Source: Marinobacter gudaonensis
GTDB lineage: Bacteria > Pseudomonadota > Gammaproteobacteria > Pseudomonadales > Oleiphilaceae
Direction: 5' to 3'
Assembly (NCBI RefSeq): GCF_900115175.1
Contig: NZ_FOYV01000001.1
Coordinates: 62,001-126,000 of the forward strand
DNA length: 64,000 nt
Shown: in pieces, positions 39,756-46,896 of the stretch
Layout of the letters: each line of letters opens with the position of its first letter
How positions within the stretch are numbered: position 1 is the first letter of the stretch
The notes under the pieces: generated by a model
Told to the model about the DNA's origin: nothing
Seen by the model: only the letters and a program-made list of their open reading frames with translations
Databases searched by the model: none
Made by a program: the position numbers and the translations under genes

Positions 39756-40091
39756 TCATCCAGCCTCGGGCGTGTCGCTCTGTTTTTCCTGCTCGCGCCC
39801 ACCCCGAAGCACCAGATAAAGCAACGGCCCTGCGGACACAAATACGGCGGTCACCACGAAAAACGGAAGCAGATAACCCCATCCTCTGCCACGGCGCTTC
39901 GCATCCTGATACATCCAGATGCAGGCCAATGCCGCGAGAATGTAGAGATCAATAACAACCTGCGCGGTATCGGGGCTGGACATCAGTTGGGCGCCGAAGG
40001 CCAGAAGCGATTGGTCTGCACCGGCCATGACCCAGAACGTGTAGCCCATGAACAGACAGAGAACGATGAGGGGGAGCGCTGATATTTTCAT
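39756..40091 (-). CDS. DUF2834 family membrane protein
   Basis: 111 residues with three TM helices. LIVLCLFMGYTFWVM, YILAALACIWMYQDAKRRG and GYLLPFFVVTAVFVSAGPLLY match the small DUF2834 family; function unknown. AAGGAAGATT precedes the ATG. Same strand as the GFA gene 51 bases upstream. Confidence 0.75.
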   Translation of the reverse strand: MKISALPLIVLCLFMGYTFWVMAGADQSLLAFGAQLMSSPDTAQVVIDLYILAALACIWMYQDAKRRGRGWGYLLPFFVVTAVFVSAGPLLYLVLRGGREQEKQSDTPEAG

Positions 40092-40142
40092 AATCTTCCT
40101 TGATTCAGTTTTGCAGGATTCAGAGGCCGCCGGTTTCCGGCC

Positions 40143-40541
40143 TCAGGGATTTTCCGTGTACTGGGGCAGGTCGTCGGTAATCTCGAACCACGGGGCCTTG
40201 TTGCCCACGTAAACGTGCCGCTGCGGCTTAACGCCCGGATCCGTGTCGAGGGTGCCCATGGGGAATCCAAGCACTTCCGGATGAGCATCAAATTTCGTGT
40301 AAAGGCTGGAGCCGCAGTTGGAGCAGAAGGCCTTGTGTTCGCCGGGGGACGACTCGTAGAAGGTGAGCAGTGCCTCACCTTGCACCGTGTGCCAGTCTGC
40401 TGACTTTACCTTTGCGCGGGTGCGGAAAGCTGATGCATGAAGTTTGCGGCACATGGTGCAATGGCAGTTCAGAACATCGGTCAGGGGACCATGAATCTCG
40501 TATTTGACGCCGCCACAGAGGCAACTGCCGGTTTGGGTCAT
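40143..40541 (-). CDS. GFA family protein, second copy
   Basis: 132 residues with the zinc-binding Cys set SCLCGGV, NCHCTMCRKLH and FCSNCGSSLY of the Mss4-like GFA fold. It shares this domain with 32566-33000, but the two differ widely outside the motifs, so they are paralogues rather than a recent duplication. Substrate unknown. Confidence 0.87.
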   Translation of the reverse strand: MTQTGSCLCGGVKYEIHGPLTDVLNCHCTMCRKLHASAFRTRAKVKSADWHTVQGEALLTFYESSPGEHKAFCSNCGSSLYTKFDAHPEVLGFPMGTLDTDPGVKPQRHVYVGNKAPWFEITDDLPQYTENP

Positions 40542-40568
40542 TGAGTCATCTCCTGTTTTTTCCGTGCT

Positions 40569-41066
40569 TCAGATGTCAGCAGCGATCTGCTTAAGGGATT
40601 CGCCACTGAGAAAATCGGAATCAATCCGGAGTAGCTTTCCGTCTTTGCCAATCACAAAGAGAAAAGCCTTCTTCCCATGATCCGAGTAGGCAAGGGAATA
40701 GCTGTCCTGGCTCCAGGTGGCGACCTTTCGGCCAGTGACAAAGTTTTCCTGCATCGCTTTTAGCAACGCTTGATCGCACTGGTTTGAAGCTGTCGGAAAG
40801 AAGACAGCTCTGAAGAATGTGCCTGGTGTGCAGCCGTAATCCAACGTTTGATCGTGCGTCATATCGGCGAATGCCAGGAACCGCTTGCCAGGCTCATCAC
40901 CATATCGGAAGGCCAGAAGTTTCAGGCTGTCACCAATATCACCAACAAGCGTAAAGCCAGCCGGGATGTTGAATTTTAAATCCGAGTAAACAAGTTCGAT
41001 GCGACTATCTGCTTTGACGGCAAAGGAGAGAGCGAAAGCAGTGGCGATCAGAATAAGCCTGAACAT
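40569..41066 (-). CDS. Exported protein of unknown function
   Basis: 165 residues with a signal peptide (MFRLILIATAFALSFAVKA, cut near VKA-DSR). The mature part has two cysteines (YGCTPGTFF and NQCDQAL) that may form a disulfide. I recognise no family. The start lies two bases after the upstream stop, so it is cotranscribed with 41068-41388. Confidence 0.55.
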   Translation of the reverse strand: MFRLILIATAFALSFAVKADSRIELVYSDLKFNIPAGFTLVGDIGDSLKLLAFRYGDEPGKRFLAFADMTHDQTLDYGCTPGTFFRAVFFPTASNQCDQALLKAMQENFVTGRKVATWSQDSYSLAYSDHGKKAFLFVIGKDGKLLRIDSDFLSGESLKQIAADI

Positions 41067-41067
41067 A

Positions 41068-41388
41068 TCAAATCCCCTTCAGGGCCATGTGGATCTCAGA
41101 GCGGAAGTTCTGGCTGACTTGAAGCTTGCAGATGCGATAAGTCTCTTCATTACCGGAGACAATATTCTTACCAATGCCTGCAACCTGCTTGACGATGTAG
41201 GAGATACCGGGCTTGCCACCACTAGGTCTGGGCACCAGGTCCATGGAGGCGGAGCAGGATTGCGATTCGGAGACTGCGATGTAGACGACCTCAGCGGATC
41301 GCTCATTGACAGATTCTGGTGAGGCGGTGCCATCGCCCCAGAAAAAGTTGATGGCAGCAGAGACGTACTCACGTTCACTGTGATCCAT
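41068..41388 (-). CDS. Small protein of unknown function
   Basis: 106 residues, soluble, with no signal peptide. It starts MDHSEREYVSAAINFFWGDG and has a Cys in each half. No family recognised. It is the upstream partner of the exported protein at 40569, with 1-base spacing. Confidence 0.5.
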   Translation of the reverse strand: MDHSEREYVSAAINFFWGDGTASPESVNERSAEVVYIAVSESQSCSASMDLVPRPSGGKPGISYIVKQVAGIGKNIVSGNEETYRICKLQVSQNFRSEIHMALKGI

Positions 41389-41572
41389 GATCCAATTCCT
41401 TTTGCTTGCTTGGAGACATTGTCCTCCTGGACGCTTCTTAAACTACCAAATGACGGTGGCCCGAACCAGTTGATCTTTCTGTTTATCAGCCAGTTGAGGG
41501 TTCCGTCACGGAGTCCTTTGGGTCAACGACTGATCCAGGTTGAGGGCGCATTCGATGTTGTCTTTGGCCAGC

Positions 41573-41863
41573 CTATCCATCGCCCTCAAAACTCACCAGA
41601 TCCACATCCGCCGCTTCTTTACGCAACGGAACCAGTGCCTGATAGGCCGGGGAGTTGTGCCATCCCGCAACGGATTTCGCATCCGGGAAACGGATAACCA
41701 CCGTATCGGTGTGCCGGTAGTCCCCGCTCAGTACCTTCGCCTGTTTACCCCGGAGTACCAGTTCCGCACCCCAGGGTACCAGCGTTGCAGGCACCTCGCT
41801 GCGGTATTCTGCCCATTTTTCGGGGTTCTTCACGGTGATGTTTCCGATTACATAAGCCGTCAT
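41573..41863 (-). CDS. DUF1330 family protein
   Basis: 96 residues that fit DUF1330, a ferredoxin-like (dimeric alpha-beta barrel) domain: AYVIGNITVKNPEKWAEYRS, the VLSGDYRHTDTVVIRFPDA strand and AGWHNSPAYQALVPLRKEAA. Function unknown; the fold resembles small monooxygenases and EthD-like proteins. Divergent from the DUF2267 gene. Confidence 0.85.
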   Translation of the reverse strand: MTAYVIGNITVKNPEKWAEYRSEVPATLVPWGAELVLRGKQAKVLSGDYRHTDTVVIRFPDAKSVAGWHNSPAYQALVPLRKEAADVDLVSFEGDG

Positions 41864-41994
41864 TGTTGTTCTCCAGTCACTGAGTAAATCATCCGAGCTT
41901 GCTTACCGCGCGCTTGCTCGTCTTGAAACCACAGTATATGACCTCAGGGACGGTGGTAGGCATTCATACATTCGTTCGCGAGAAGGAGGCCTTG

Positions 41995-42414
41995 ATGCAA
42001 TCCAGCATCGACATCGTTGATCAGAACGTAAAGACCATAAACACCTGGCTCAAGGACATCTCGGCTGAGCTGGACGCCATCAGTGAAGAGGAGGCATGGG
42101 CGCGACTGAAAGCCGTGCTGCAAACCCTCAGAGACCGCATTACGGTCAACGAAGCTGCCGATTTTGCCGCCCAGTTACCGATCCTTGCGCGGGGACTGTT
42201 CTTCGAAGGCTGGAAGCCTGCGGAAACGCCGCACAAGTGGCGGGACAGGGAGCAATACCTGGAGGCCTTCGAGCAGACCATCGACGGTGATGTGGACGCC
42301 GAGCAAACCCTGAAAGCCGTTTTGAAGGTGCTCGATCGCCACCTCGACAGTAACGAGCTGGCCGAGGTCAAGAAAATGCATCCCAAGGAAGTCTGGGACC
42401 TGTGGCCCCAGTAA
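41995..42414 (+). CDS. DUF2267 family protein
   Basis: 139 residues, all helical, fitting DUF2267: WARLKAVLQTLRDRITVNEAADF, AQLPILARGLFFEGWKP and LKAVLKVLDRHLDSNELAEV. This domain family has no settled function. Start 41995 is set by AAGGAGG; an upstream in-frame start at 41899 has none. Confidence 0.85.
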   Translation: MQSSIDIVDQNVKTINTWLKDISAELDAISEEEAWARLKAVLQTLRDRITVNEAADFAAQLPILARGLFFEGWKPAETPHKWRDREQYLEAFEQTIDGDVDAEQTLKAVLKVLDRHLDSNELAEVKKMHPKEVWDLWPQ

Positions 42415-42444
42415 TCAGGGTTTTTGAGAAAGCCGGTGTTTCTC

Positions 42445-42496
42445 GGCGGGAATAGGCTTTTCCTCCGCTGTTTCGCAAGGATTGCCTATTCCCGCC
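42445..42496. terminator. Perfect 13-base inverted repeat between convergent genes
   Basis: GGCGGGAATAGGC (42445-42457) and GCCTATTCCCGCC (42484-42496) are exact reverse complements, 26 bases apart, with TTTT at the start of the loop. It lies between the DUF2267 and SDR genes, so a bidirectional terminator is the likely role, although no classic T-run follows the stem. Confidence 0.5.
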
Positions 42497-42504
42497 CTTG
42501 TCCG

Positions 42505-43299
42505 TCAGGCAATCGAATCAACGACACCACCGTCCACCCGCAGTGCAGCGCCGGTGGTGGCTGATGACAGGGGAGAGGCCACATAAACCACCAGGTTGGC
42601 GACTTCATCCACTTCCGCCGGTCGCTGGATGATGGAGCTGGGCCGCTCAGCTCTCACGAAGTCGATGGCGGTGTCCCGGAGGCTCTTGCCGGATTTCTCC
42701 GCGGCCTCCCTGAGCATGCCTTGCACGCCTTCAGACATGGTCGGCCCGGGCAGTACGGCATTGACGGTGACGCCGGTACCGGCCATGCGCTTGGCCAGGC
42801 CGCGCGACACCGAGAGGTTGGCGGTTTTGGTAAAGCCGTAGTGGATCATATCGGCCGGGATGTTCAGGCCGGATTCAGACGAGATGAAAATCACCCGGCC
42901 CCAGCCTTTCTTTTCCATGCCCGGCAGGTAAGCCCGCGACAGGCGCACGCCAGACATCACATTGACGTCGAAAAAGTGCTGCCAGTCGTCGTCCGGGGTA
43001 TCGAAAAAGTCCTGCGGGCCGAACAGACCGACATTGTTTACCAGGATATCTGCGCTCGGCTCGGCATCCACCAGCGCCTGACAGCCCTCGGCCGTGCCCA
43101 GATCGGCAGCGACCCCGCGAACGGTTGCGTCGGGCGCACTCTCGCGAACTTCGGCTACAGCGGCATCCACGTTCGACTGCTTGCGGCCGTTGACCACAAC
43201 CGTGGCCCCAGATCCGGCCAGCCCCTTGGCAATGGCCAGGCCAATACCCTGGGTGGAGCCGGTGACAATGGCCGTTTTACCGGTGAGTTCAATGTTCAT
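42505..43299 (-). CDS. Short-chain dehydrogenase/reductase
   Basis: 264 residues, classical SDR: cofactor loop GSTQGIGLAI, NNVG motif, catalytic Ser in FISSESGLNI and YxxxK in MIHYGFTKTANL. The C-terminal NLVVYVASPLSSATTGAALRVDGG is typical of 3-oxoacyl-ACP reductase-like SDRs. GAAGGAGG precedes the ATG. It overlaps the deaminase stop by four bases, forming a two-gene operon. Confidence 0.92.
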   Translation of the reverse strand: MNIELTGKTAIVTGSTQGIGLAIAKGLAGSGATVVVNGRKQSNVDAAVAEVRESAPDATVRGVAADLGTAEGCQALVDAEPSADILVNNVGLFGPQDFFDTPDDDWQHFFDVNVMSGVRLSRAYLPGMEKKGWGRVIFISSESGLNIPADMIHYGFTKTANLSVSRGLAKRMAGTGVTVNAVLPGPTMSEGVQGMLREAAEKSGKSLRDTAIDFVRAERPSSIIQRPAEVDEVANLVVYVASPLSSATTGAALRVDGGVVDSIA

Positions 43300-43793
43300 C
43301 GTAGACCTCCTTCGTGCTTTCTCAGCCAGGCCTGAAAAGGCGCCGCCGAGTTCTCGATTTCAATGTGACACAACCCGAGCTGTTCCGGGTTTACGGGGTG
43401 AATTTGCCCGTACAGCTGTTCGGCAATGTTGCCATCGGCAAAGCCGGCCCGGTTGGCCGTTTCCTGGCGTGCGGCATACACGATGCGGGGAATCCGAGCC
43501 CAGTGGGGCGCCGCCAGGCACATGGGGCAGGGCTCGCAGCTGGCGTACAGGGTGGCTTCCGGCATGTGGGCGTTACCCAGCACCTGGCCCGCAATCCGTA
43601 TGGCGGCAACCTCCGCGTGGGCGGTGGCGTCGCAATCCTGCTTCGCCCGATTACCCGCCCGGGCAATCACCCGGCCGTTGTGAACCACCACAGCGCCGAA
43701 CGGGGCGCCGCCCTGGTCGACGGAGTCGAGGGCCAGTTGAACCGCATCCTGCAGAAAGGCCTGGTCGGTATCGTCACTGCGGGGATCGCTCAC
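43296..43793 (-). CDS. Nucleoside/cytidine deaminase-family protein
   Basis: 165 residues of the zinc-dependent CDA superfamily. The catalytic HAEVAAIR and PCPMCLAAPHWAR are intact, supplying the His, Glu and two Cys. The family includes guanine deaminase and tRNA-adenosine deaminase; this one most resembles free base or nucleoside deaminases in length and the VYAARQETANRAGF segment. It has a GTG start with GGAGGCC upstream. Its last codons overlap the SDR gene. Confidence 0.9.
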   Translation of the reverse strand: MSDPRSDDTDQAFLQDAVQLALDSVDQGGAPFGAVVVHNGRVIARAGNRAKQDCDATAHAEVAAIRIAGQVLGNAHMPEATLYASCEPCPMCLAAPHWARIPRIVYAARQETANRAGFADGNIAEQLYGQIHPVNPEQLGLCHIEIENSAAPFQAWLRKHEGGLR

Positions 43794-43913
43794 GTTTGGC
43801 CTCCGGTCGGGTTTGGCGATTGCCTGGATAACAGGGTAGATCCGTTCAGACCTAGTCGCGACATACGCTCGTGCGGAGACTAACAGATCTTTTCGGGTTT
43901 CCCGGATGGGTTT

Positions 43914-44399
43914 TTATTCGCTCTGACTCAGGCACCGAGCCATGGCGAACCTCTGGAGCTGAACGCCATCGCGCTCTACAGTCTGGGCTTCCACCACCGA
44001 GAAACCCCTGGATTCAAAAAAGGGACGGGCTTCGAGACTGGCATCTGTTGTCAGCGTTCGGACGCCTTTGGCGAGAAGGCGTTCTACGGCAGCCTCATAG
44101 AGCAACGATGCGACGCCTCGGCGGGAGAACGCCGGCGCAGTGAAAAGGAACTCTATGTGGCCGCCCGCGGTGAAAGAGATAAAGCCCGCCATGGTGCCAT
44201 CGGATTCTGCGATTAAGGTTTCCACCCTTGTCAGCCGGGATCGCCATTGCTCTTCATCAGGAACTTCCGGCGCCCAGGCGGCGCGTTGCTCTGGCGTATA
44301 GCTGCGGGCTGCAAGCTGATGGACCGAATCGGTAAACAGGGAAACGATGGAGGGCAGGTCGGTTTCGGTGGCGGGCCGGAGGCTCAAGGTCCGGTTCAT
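43914..44399 (-). CDS. GNAT family N-acetyltransferase
   Basis: 161 residues with the GNAT core: LRPATETDLPSIVSLFTDSV at the N-terminus, GGHIEFLFTAPAFSRRGVAS (motif A, with R-R-G-V-A) and FFESRGFSVVEAQTV (motif B). The acceptor is unknown. It marks the left edge of the GC-rich core before the AT-rich cassette region that begins about 100 bases away. Confidence 0.87.
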   Translation of the reverse strand: MNRTLSLRPATETDLPSIVSLFTDSVHQLAARSYTPEQRAAWAPEVPDEEQWRSRLTRVETLIAESDGTMAGFISFTAGGHIEFLFTAPAFSRRGVASLLYEAAVERLLAKGVRTLTTDASLEARPFFESRGFSVVEAQTVERDGVQLQRFAMARCLSQSE

Positions 44400-44503
44400 T
44401 AAACTCTCTCGTTGGAAATCGATCCATGACCGGCCGATTGTGAAACCCTGCGGCGCTGCAGGAAACAGCTTACTTTCTGCGCGGCAATCCGATTATACGC
44501 AGG

Positions 44504-45889
44504 TCAGAGTCCGATTTGGTTTTCAATATATGACTGAAGAACGCCCGCAGTCACATCACCAATCTTACTTCCAACCGAAAACAAGAATCCTTTTAGTCGG
44601 TGCTTCGCAGTTATTCGTTCTTCAGGCTTAGCACTTTTATCAGACAATTCATGCACAGAAGATGCAAGAACCGCTTTGTCTTTACCTGCATATCGGTCAA
44701 TTATTTCTAACAACTGCTTTGCATCAGCCGCTAGATGCTGGTCACCTACTATATTTTGGGCAATCACACCATTTACCGTATCAATGATTTGCGGATTTAT
44801 ATTTACCGTTAGATCGTTGTTCGGTATGGGTTGAATTTTTCTATCAATGGCTAGCGCAGACGAAACGCCACTGACAGGTGGGACGCTTGCCTCTATTACC
44901 CTTCCAATTACTTCCCAATCATGATCAGTTCTCACATGTTCCGAAAGCTCGCTTTCTAAGCCGTGCCTAATGGCAAGAATTTTTCTTTCCCTTTCTTGCT
45001 TTATATCTACATGCAACCTTCTGGCTTCCTTGCTGTATTTTTCTACAAGATTGAATATCTCACTCTTATTTAAATGTGTTGAATCTAATAGTGCTTGAGC
45101 AGATTCTGGGTTCGAAACACAAGATTCCATAAAGCTGGAAAATTCATCAAATTTTTGTGGTAGTAGATTTGGATCTACTCCGTCTCCGCCAAAAAACTCG
45201 TAAACAACTCCTTGGTTAGTTGTATATTGATCCTGCCTAACACTCAAACCAGAAACTTTATGTAGATAATCTCTGAATAGCTTCAATAATTTTTCTGCTT
45301 CACTAGCCCACATTCTCTCTGAAGGAACGTAGATACGAAATATCAAATCACTTTCATTTTTATCTATGAAAGACGAGGCAATAAGACTAAGTTCTACATT
45401 TTTATTATAGGGAGTTATCGTAACTCCATGATCCGCGAACAGATCAATCACTTCGTCAACGATTTCCCTTTTTGGCGGCTCAAATATATTGTCGTATTCT
45501 GACCGCAAGTACTGATATTCTTCATCCAAATCGGGATCATAGTCATTTAACTTTGCCAGATAGTCAACGTAGTCATTGGCTTTCTCACCCGTCATAAGGG
45601 ATTCATGAGCCAATATCAAATTAGGTTTGGAGGAAATAAGTCTGAGGATATTTTCTCTAAGCCCTTTGTATTCCTCTAAACAAAGAAGGCCAAAGGAAGT
45701 ATTTGTTAATTTAACGACCACAGAGGTAACGTCATAGTCATTAAAGATGTCTATGATCTTAAGCCAGTTTTCAGGCTTTGATTCTAGCATTTTCCGTCTA
45801 TAAAGGGTTCCAACAGCTTTTAACTTTTCGGTAACACCCTCACGATCGGCATTTCCGAGAAAAAGGACTATCTTTTGCTTTTTTGGCAT
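44504..45889 (-). CDS. Unrecognised 461-residue cassette protein
   Basis: A soluble, charged protein without signal peptide or TM segments and with clearly AT-rich codon use. It begins MPKKQKIVLFLGNADREGVT, is rich in acidic residues in the middle, and has a coiled-coil-like segment around 270-310 (KYSKEARRLHVDIKQERERK). The last 70 residues are helical and end ENQIGL. No nucleotide-binding or catalytic motif was seen. Start with GGAAGA upstream. Boundary of the neighbouring attC lies 34 bases in front. Function unknown; a role in defence or stress is possible from its location only. Confidence 0.65.
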   Translation of the reverse strand: MPKKQKIVLFLGNADREGVTEKLKAVGTLYRRKMLESKPENWLKIIDIFNDYDVTSVVVKLTNTSFGLLCLEEYKGLRENILRLISSKPNLILAHESLMTGEKANDYVDYLAKLNDYDPDLDEEYQYLRSEYDNIFEPPKREIVDEVIDLFADHGVTITPYNKNVELSLIASSFIDKNESDLIFRIYVPSERMWASEAEKLLKLFRDYLHKVSGLSVRQDQYTTNQGVVYEFFGGDGVDPNLLPQKFDEFSSFMESCVSNPESAQALLDSTHLNKSEIFNLVEKYSKEARRLHVDIKQERERKILAIRHGLESELSEHVRTDHDWEVIGRVIEASVPPVSGVSSALAIDRKIQPIPNNDLTVNINPQIIDTVNGVIAQNIVGDQHLAADAKQLLEIIDRYAGKDKAVLASSVHELSDKSAKPEERITAKHRLKGFLFSVGSKIGDVTAGVLQSYIENQIGL

Positions 45890-45922
45890 ATGTCTTCCAT
45901 AGTATTTTCGTTCGGCTAAAGC

Positions 45923-46026
45923 GCATAACGCTCAGAACCAGCCAACCATTGTAGTGGCGTGAGGCTTGTGGGATTTACGCACAAACGAGGCTGCGGAAAT
46001 GGGTCGGCTGAATGCAATTGTTAGGT
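45923..46026. other. attC site A (cassette of the 244-residue gene)
   Basis: 104 bases bounded by GCATAAC and GTTAGGT. CAGCCAACCATT in the left half pairs with AATGGGTCGGCTG in the right half with one unpaired base, the inner stem of an attC. The stop codon of the gene at 46021 lies within the right boundary. Confidence 0.8.
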
Positions 46027-46755
46027 TTGATTTTTAGCACTGTATTCACTCATTAGTTGTCGTTCTCTTTCAGCTACCCAGGGAGGATGAGGAATGTTAG
46101 CCTCTTGCAGTACATAGCTACCTCTTAACCAAGGGTGGCCCGACTCATGTAACTTATTTAAAGCATCTATTCCGTGGAGTATTGGTGAATACTCAACTTC
46201 ATCTACACTTTTATTATGAAGCGTTTGTTCAAGCTCTTTTAGTACTCTAGCAGTAAATTCTTCTAAATCTTCAGCGTCATTTTCTGGTAAGTCGAGTTTT
46301 ACGGCCCCTTCAGGAAGATACCGAAGAATTTGAGGCCAATGCTCTGTATCACCCCACCATACGGGAGGCATAGGTACTTGGTTATATTCTTTAGACATTG
46401 GATGAGCATGAAGAGCACTAATTGTTAGGTCTACCACCTCCCCATATTCTGTGATAGTCCAGGCATGATGGTCCTCACCCCAAAACCCATTCCAACTAGG
46501 AAGCCTAGTAGAGTCCTTGAATACTTGCGATACACAAACAGCTCCGACAAATTCTCTAGATTTAATTCCTAGATCATTCAATATCTTCGATATGACCACC
46601 GAAGATTGCAAGCACTTCATAGAGTAGTCATCACCGTAGTGTTCTATTAGTGACTTCTCCACTACGAAAAAGATCAACCTCCTGAGAAAATCAGAAGTTC
46701 TTCTTTCTCTTTTTGACTTTTCAATCTGTTTCTTTATAAACGAGTTCTTAATCAT
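46021..46755 (-). CDS. Cassette protein with transglutaminase-like Cys-His-Asp arrangement
   Basis: 244 residues. The N-terminal stretch is basic. Cys48 begins a helix (MKCLQSSVVISKILNDLGI), followed by a strand (REFVGAVCVSQ), then HHAW (His96/His97) and VVDLT (Asp109). This order and spacing fit the Cys-His-Asp triad of transglutaminase-like or papain-fold cysteine peptidases, but overall similarity to a known family was not seen. No signal peptide. Start 46755 has AAGAGAA upstream and lies 17 bases from the cassette boundary. A protease or amidase role is inference. Confidence 0.65.
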   Translation of the reverse strand: MIKNSFIKKQIEKSKRERRTSDFLRRLIFFVVEKSLIEHYGDDYSMKCLQSSVVISKILNDLGIKSREFVGAVCVSQVFKDSTRLPSWNGFWGEDHHAWTITEYGEVVDLTISALHAHPMSKEYNQVPMPPVWWGDTEHWPQILRYLPEGAVKLDLPENDAEDLEEFTARVLKELEQTLHNKSVDEVEYSPILHGIDALNKLHESGHPWLRGSYVLQEANIPHPPWVAERERQLMSEYSAKNQT

Positions 46756-46771
46756 TTCTCTTACGAAAGCC

Positions 46772-46896
46772 TATCGCCAGCGCACAACGGCGCCCGCAGG
46801 CCGTGCTCATTTCCGGCATCGGTTTGCTCCCCCTGCGGAGTTATCGATGCGTGGCCACTGAAGTGGGGGAAGTCCACATCCGACAACAGCCACTTA
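46772..46896. other. Degraded attC site B (cassette of the ATPase gene)
   Basis: The left boundary GCACAAC and the following GCGCCCGCAGGCC are shared in pattern with attC E (CCAGCGCACAA occurs in both). The expected GTTRRRY on the other side is missing, and about 50 additional bases separate the site from the stop codon of the ATPase gene. It looks like a decayed site. Confidence 0.5.
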
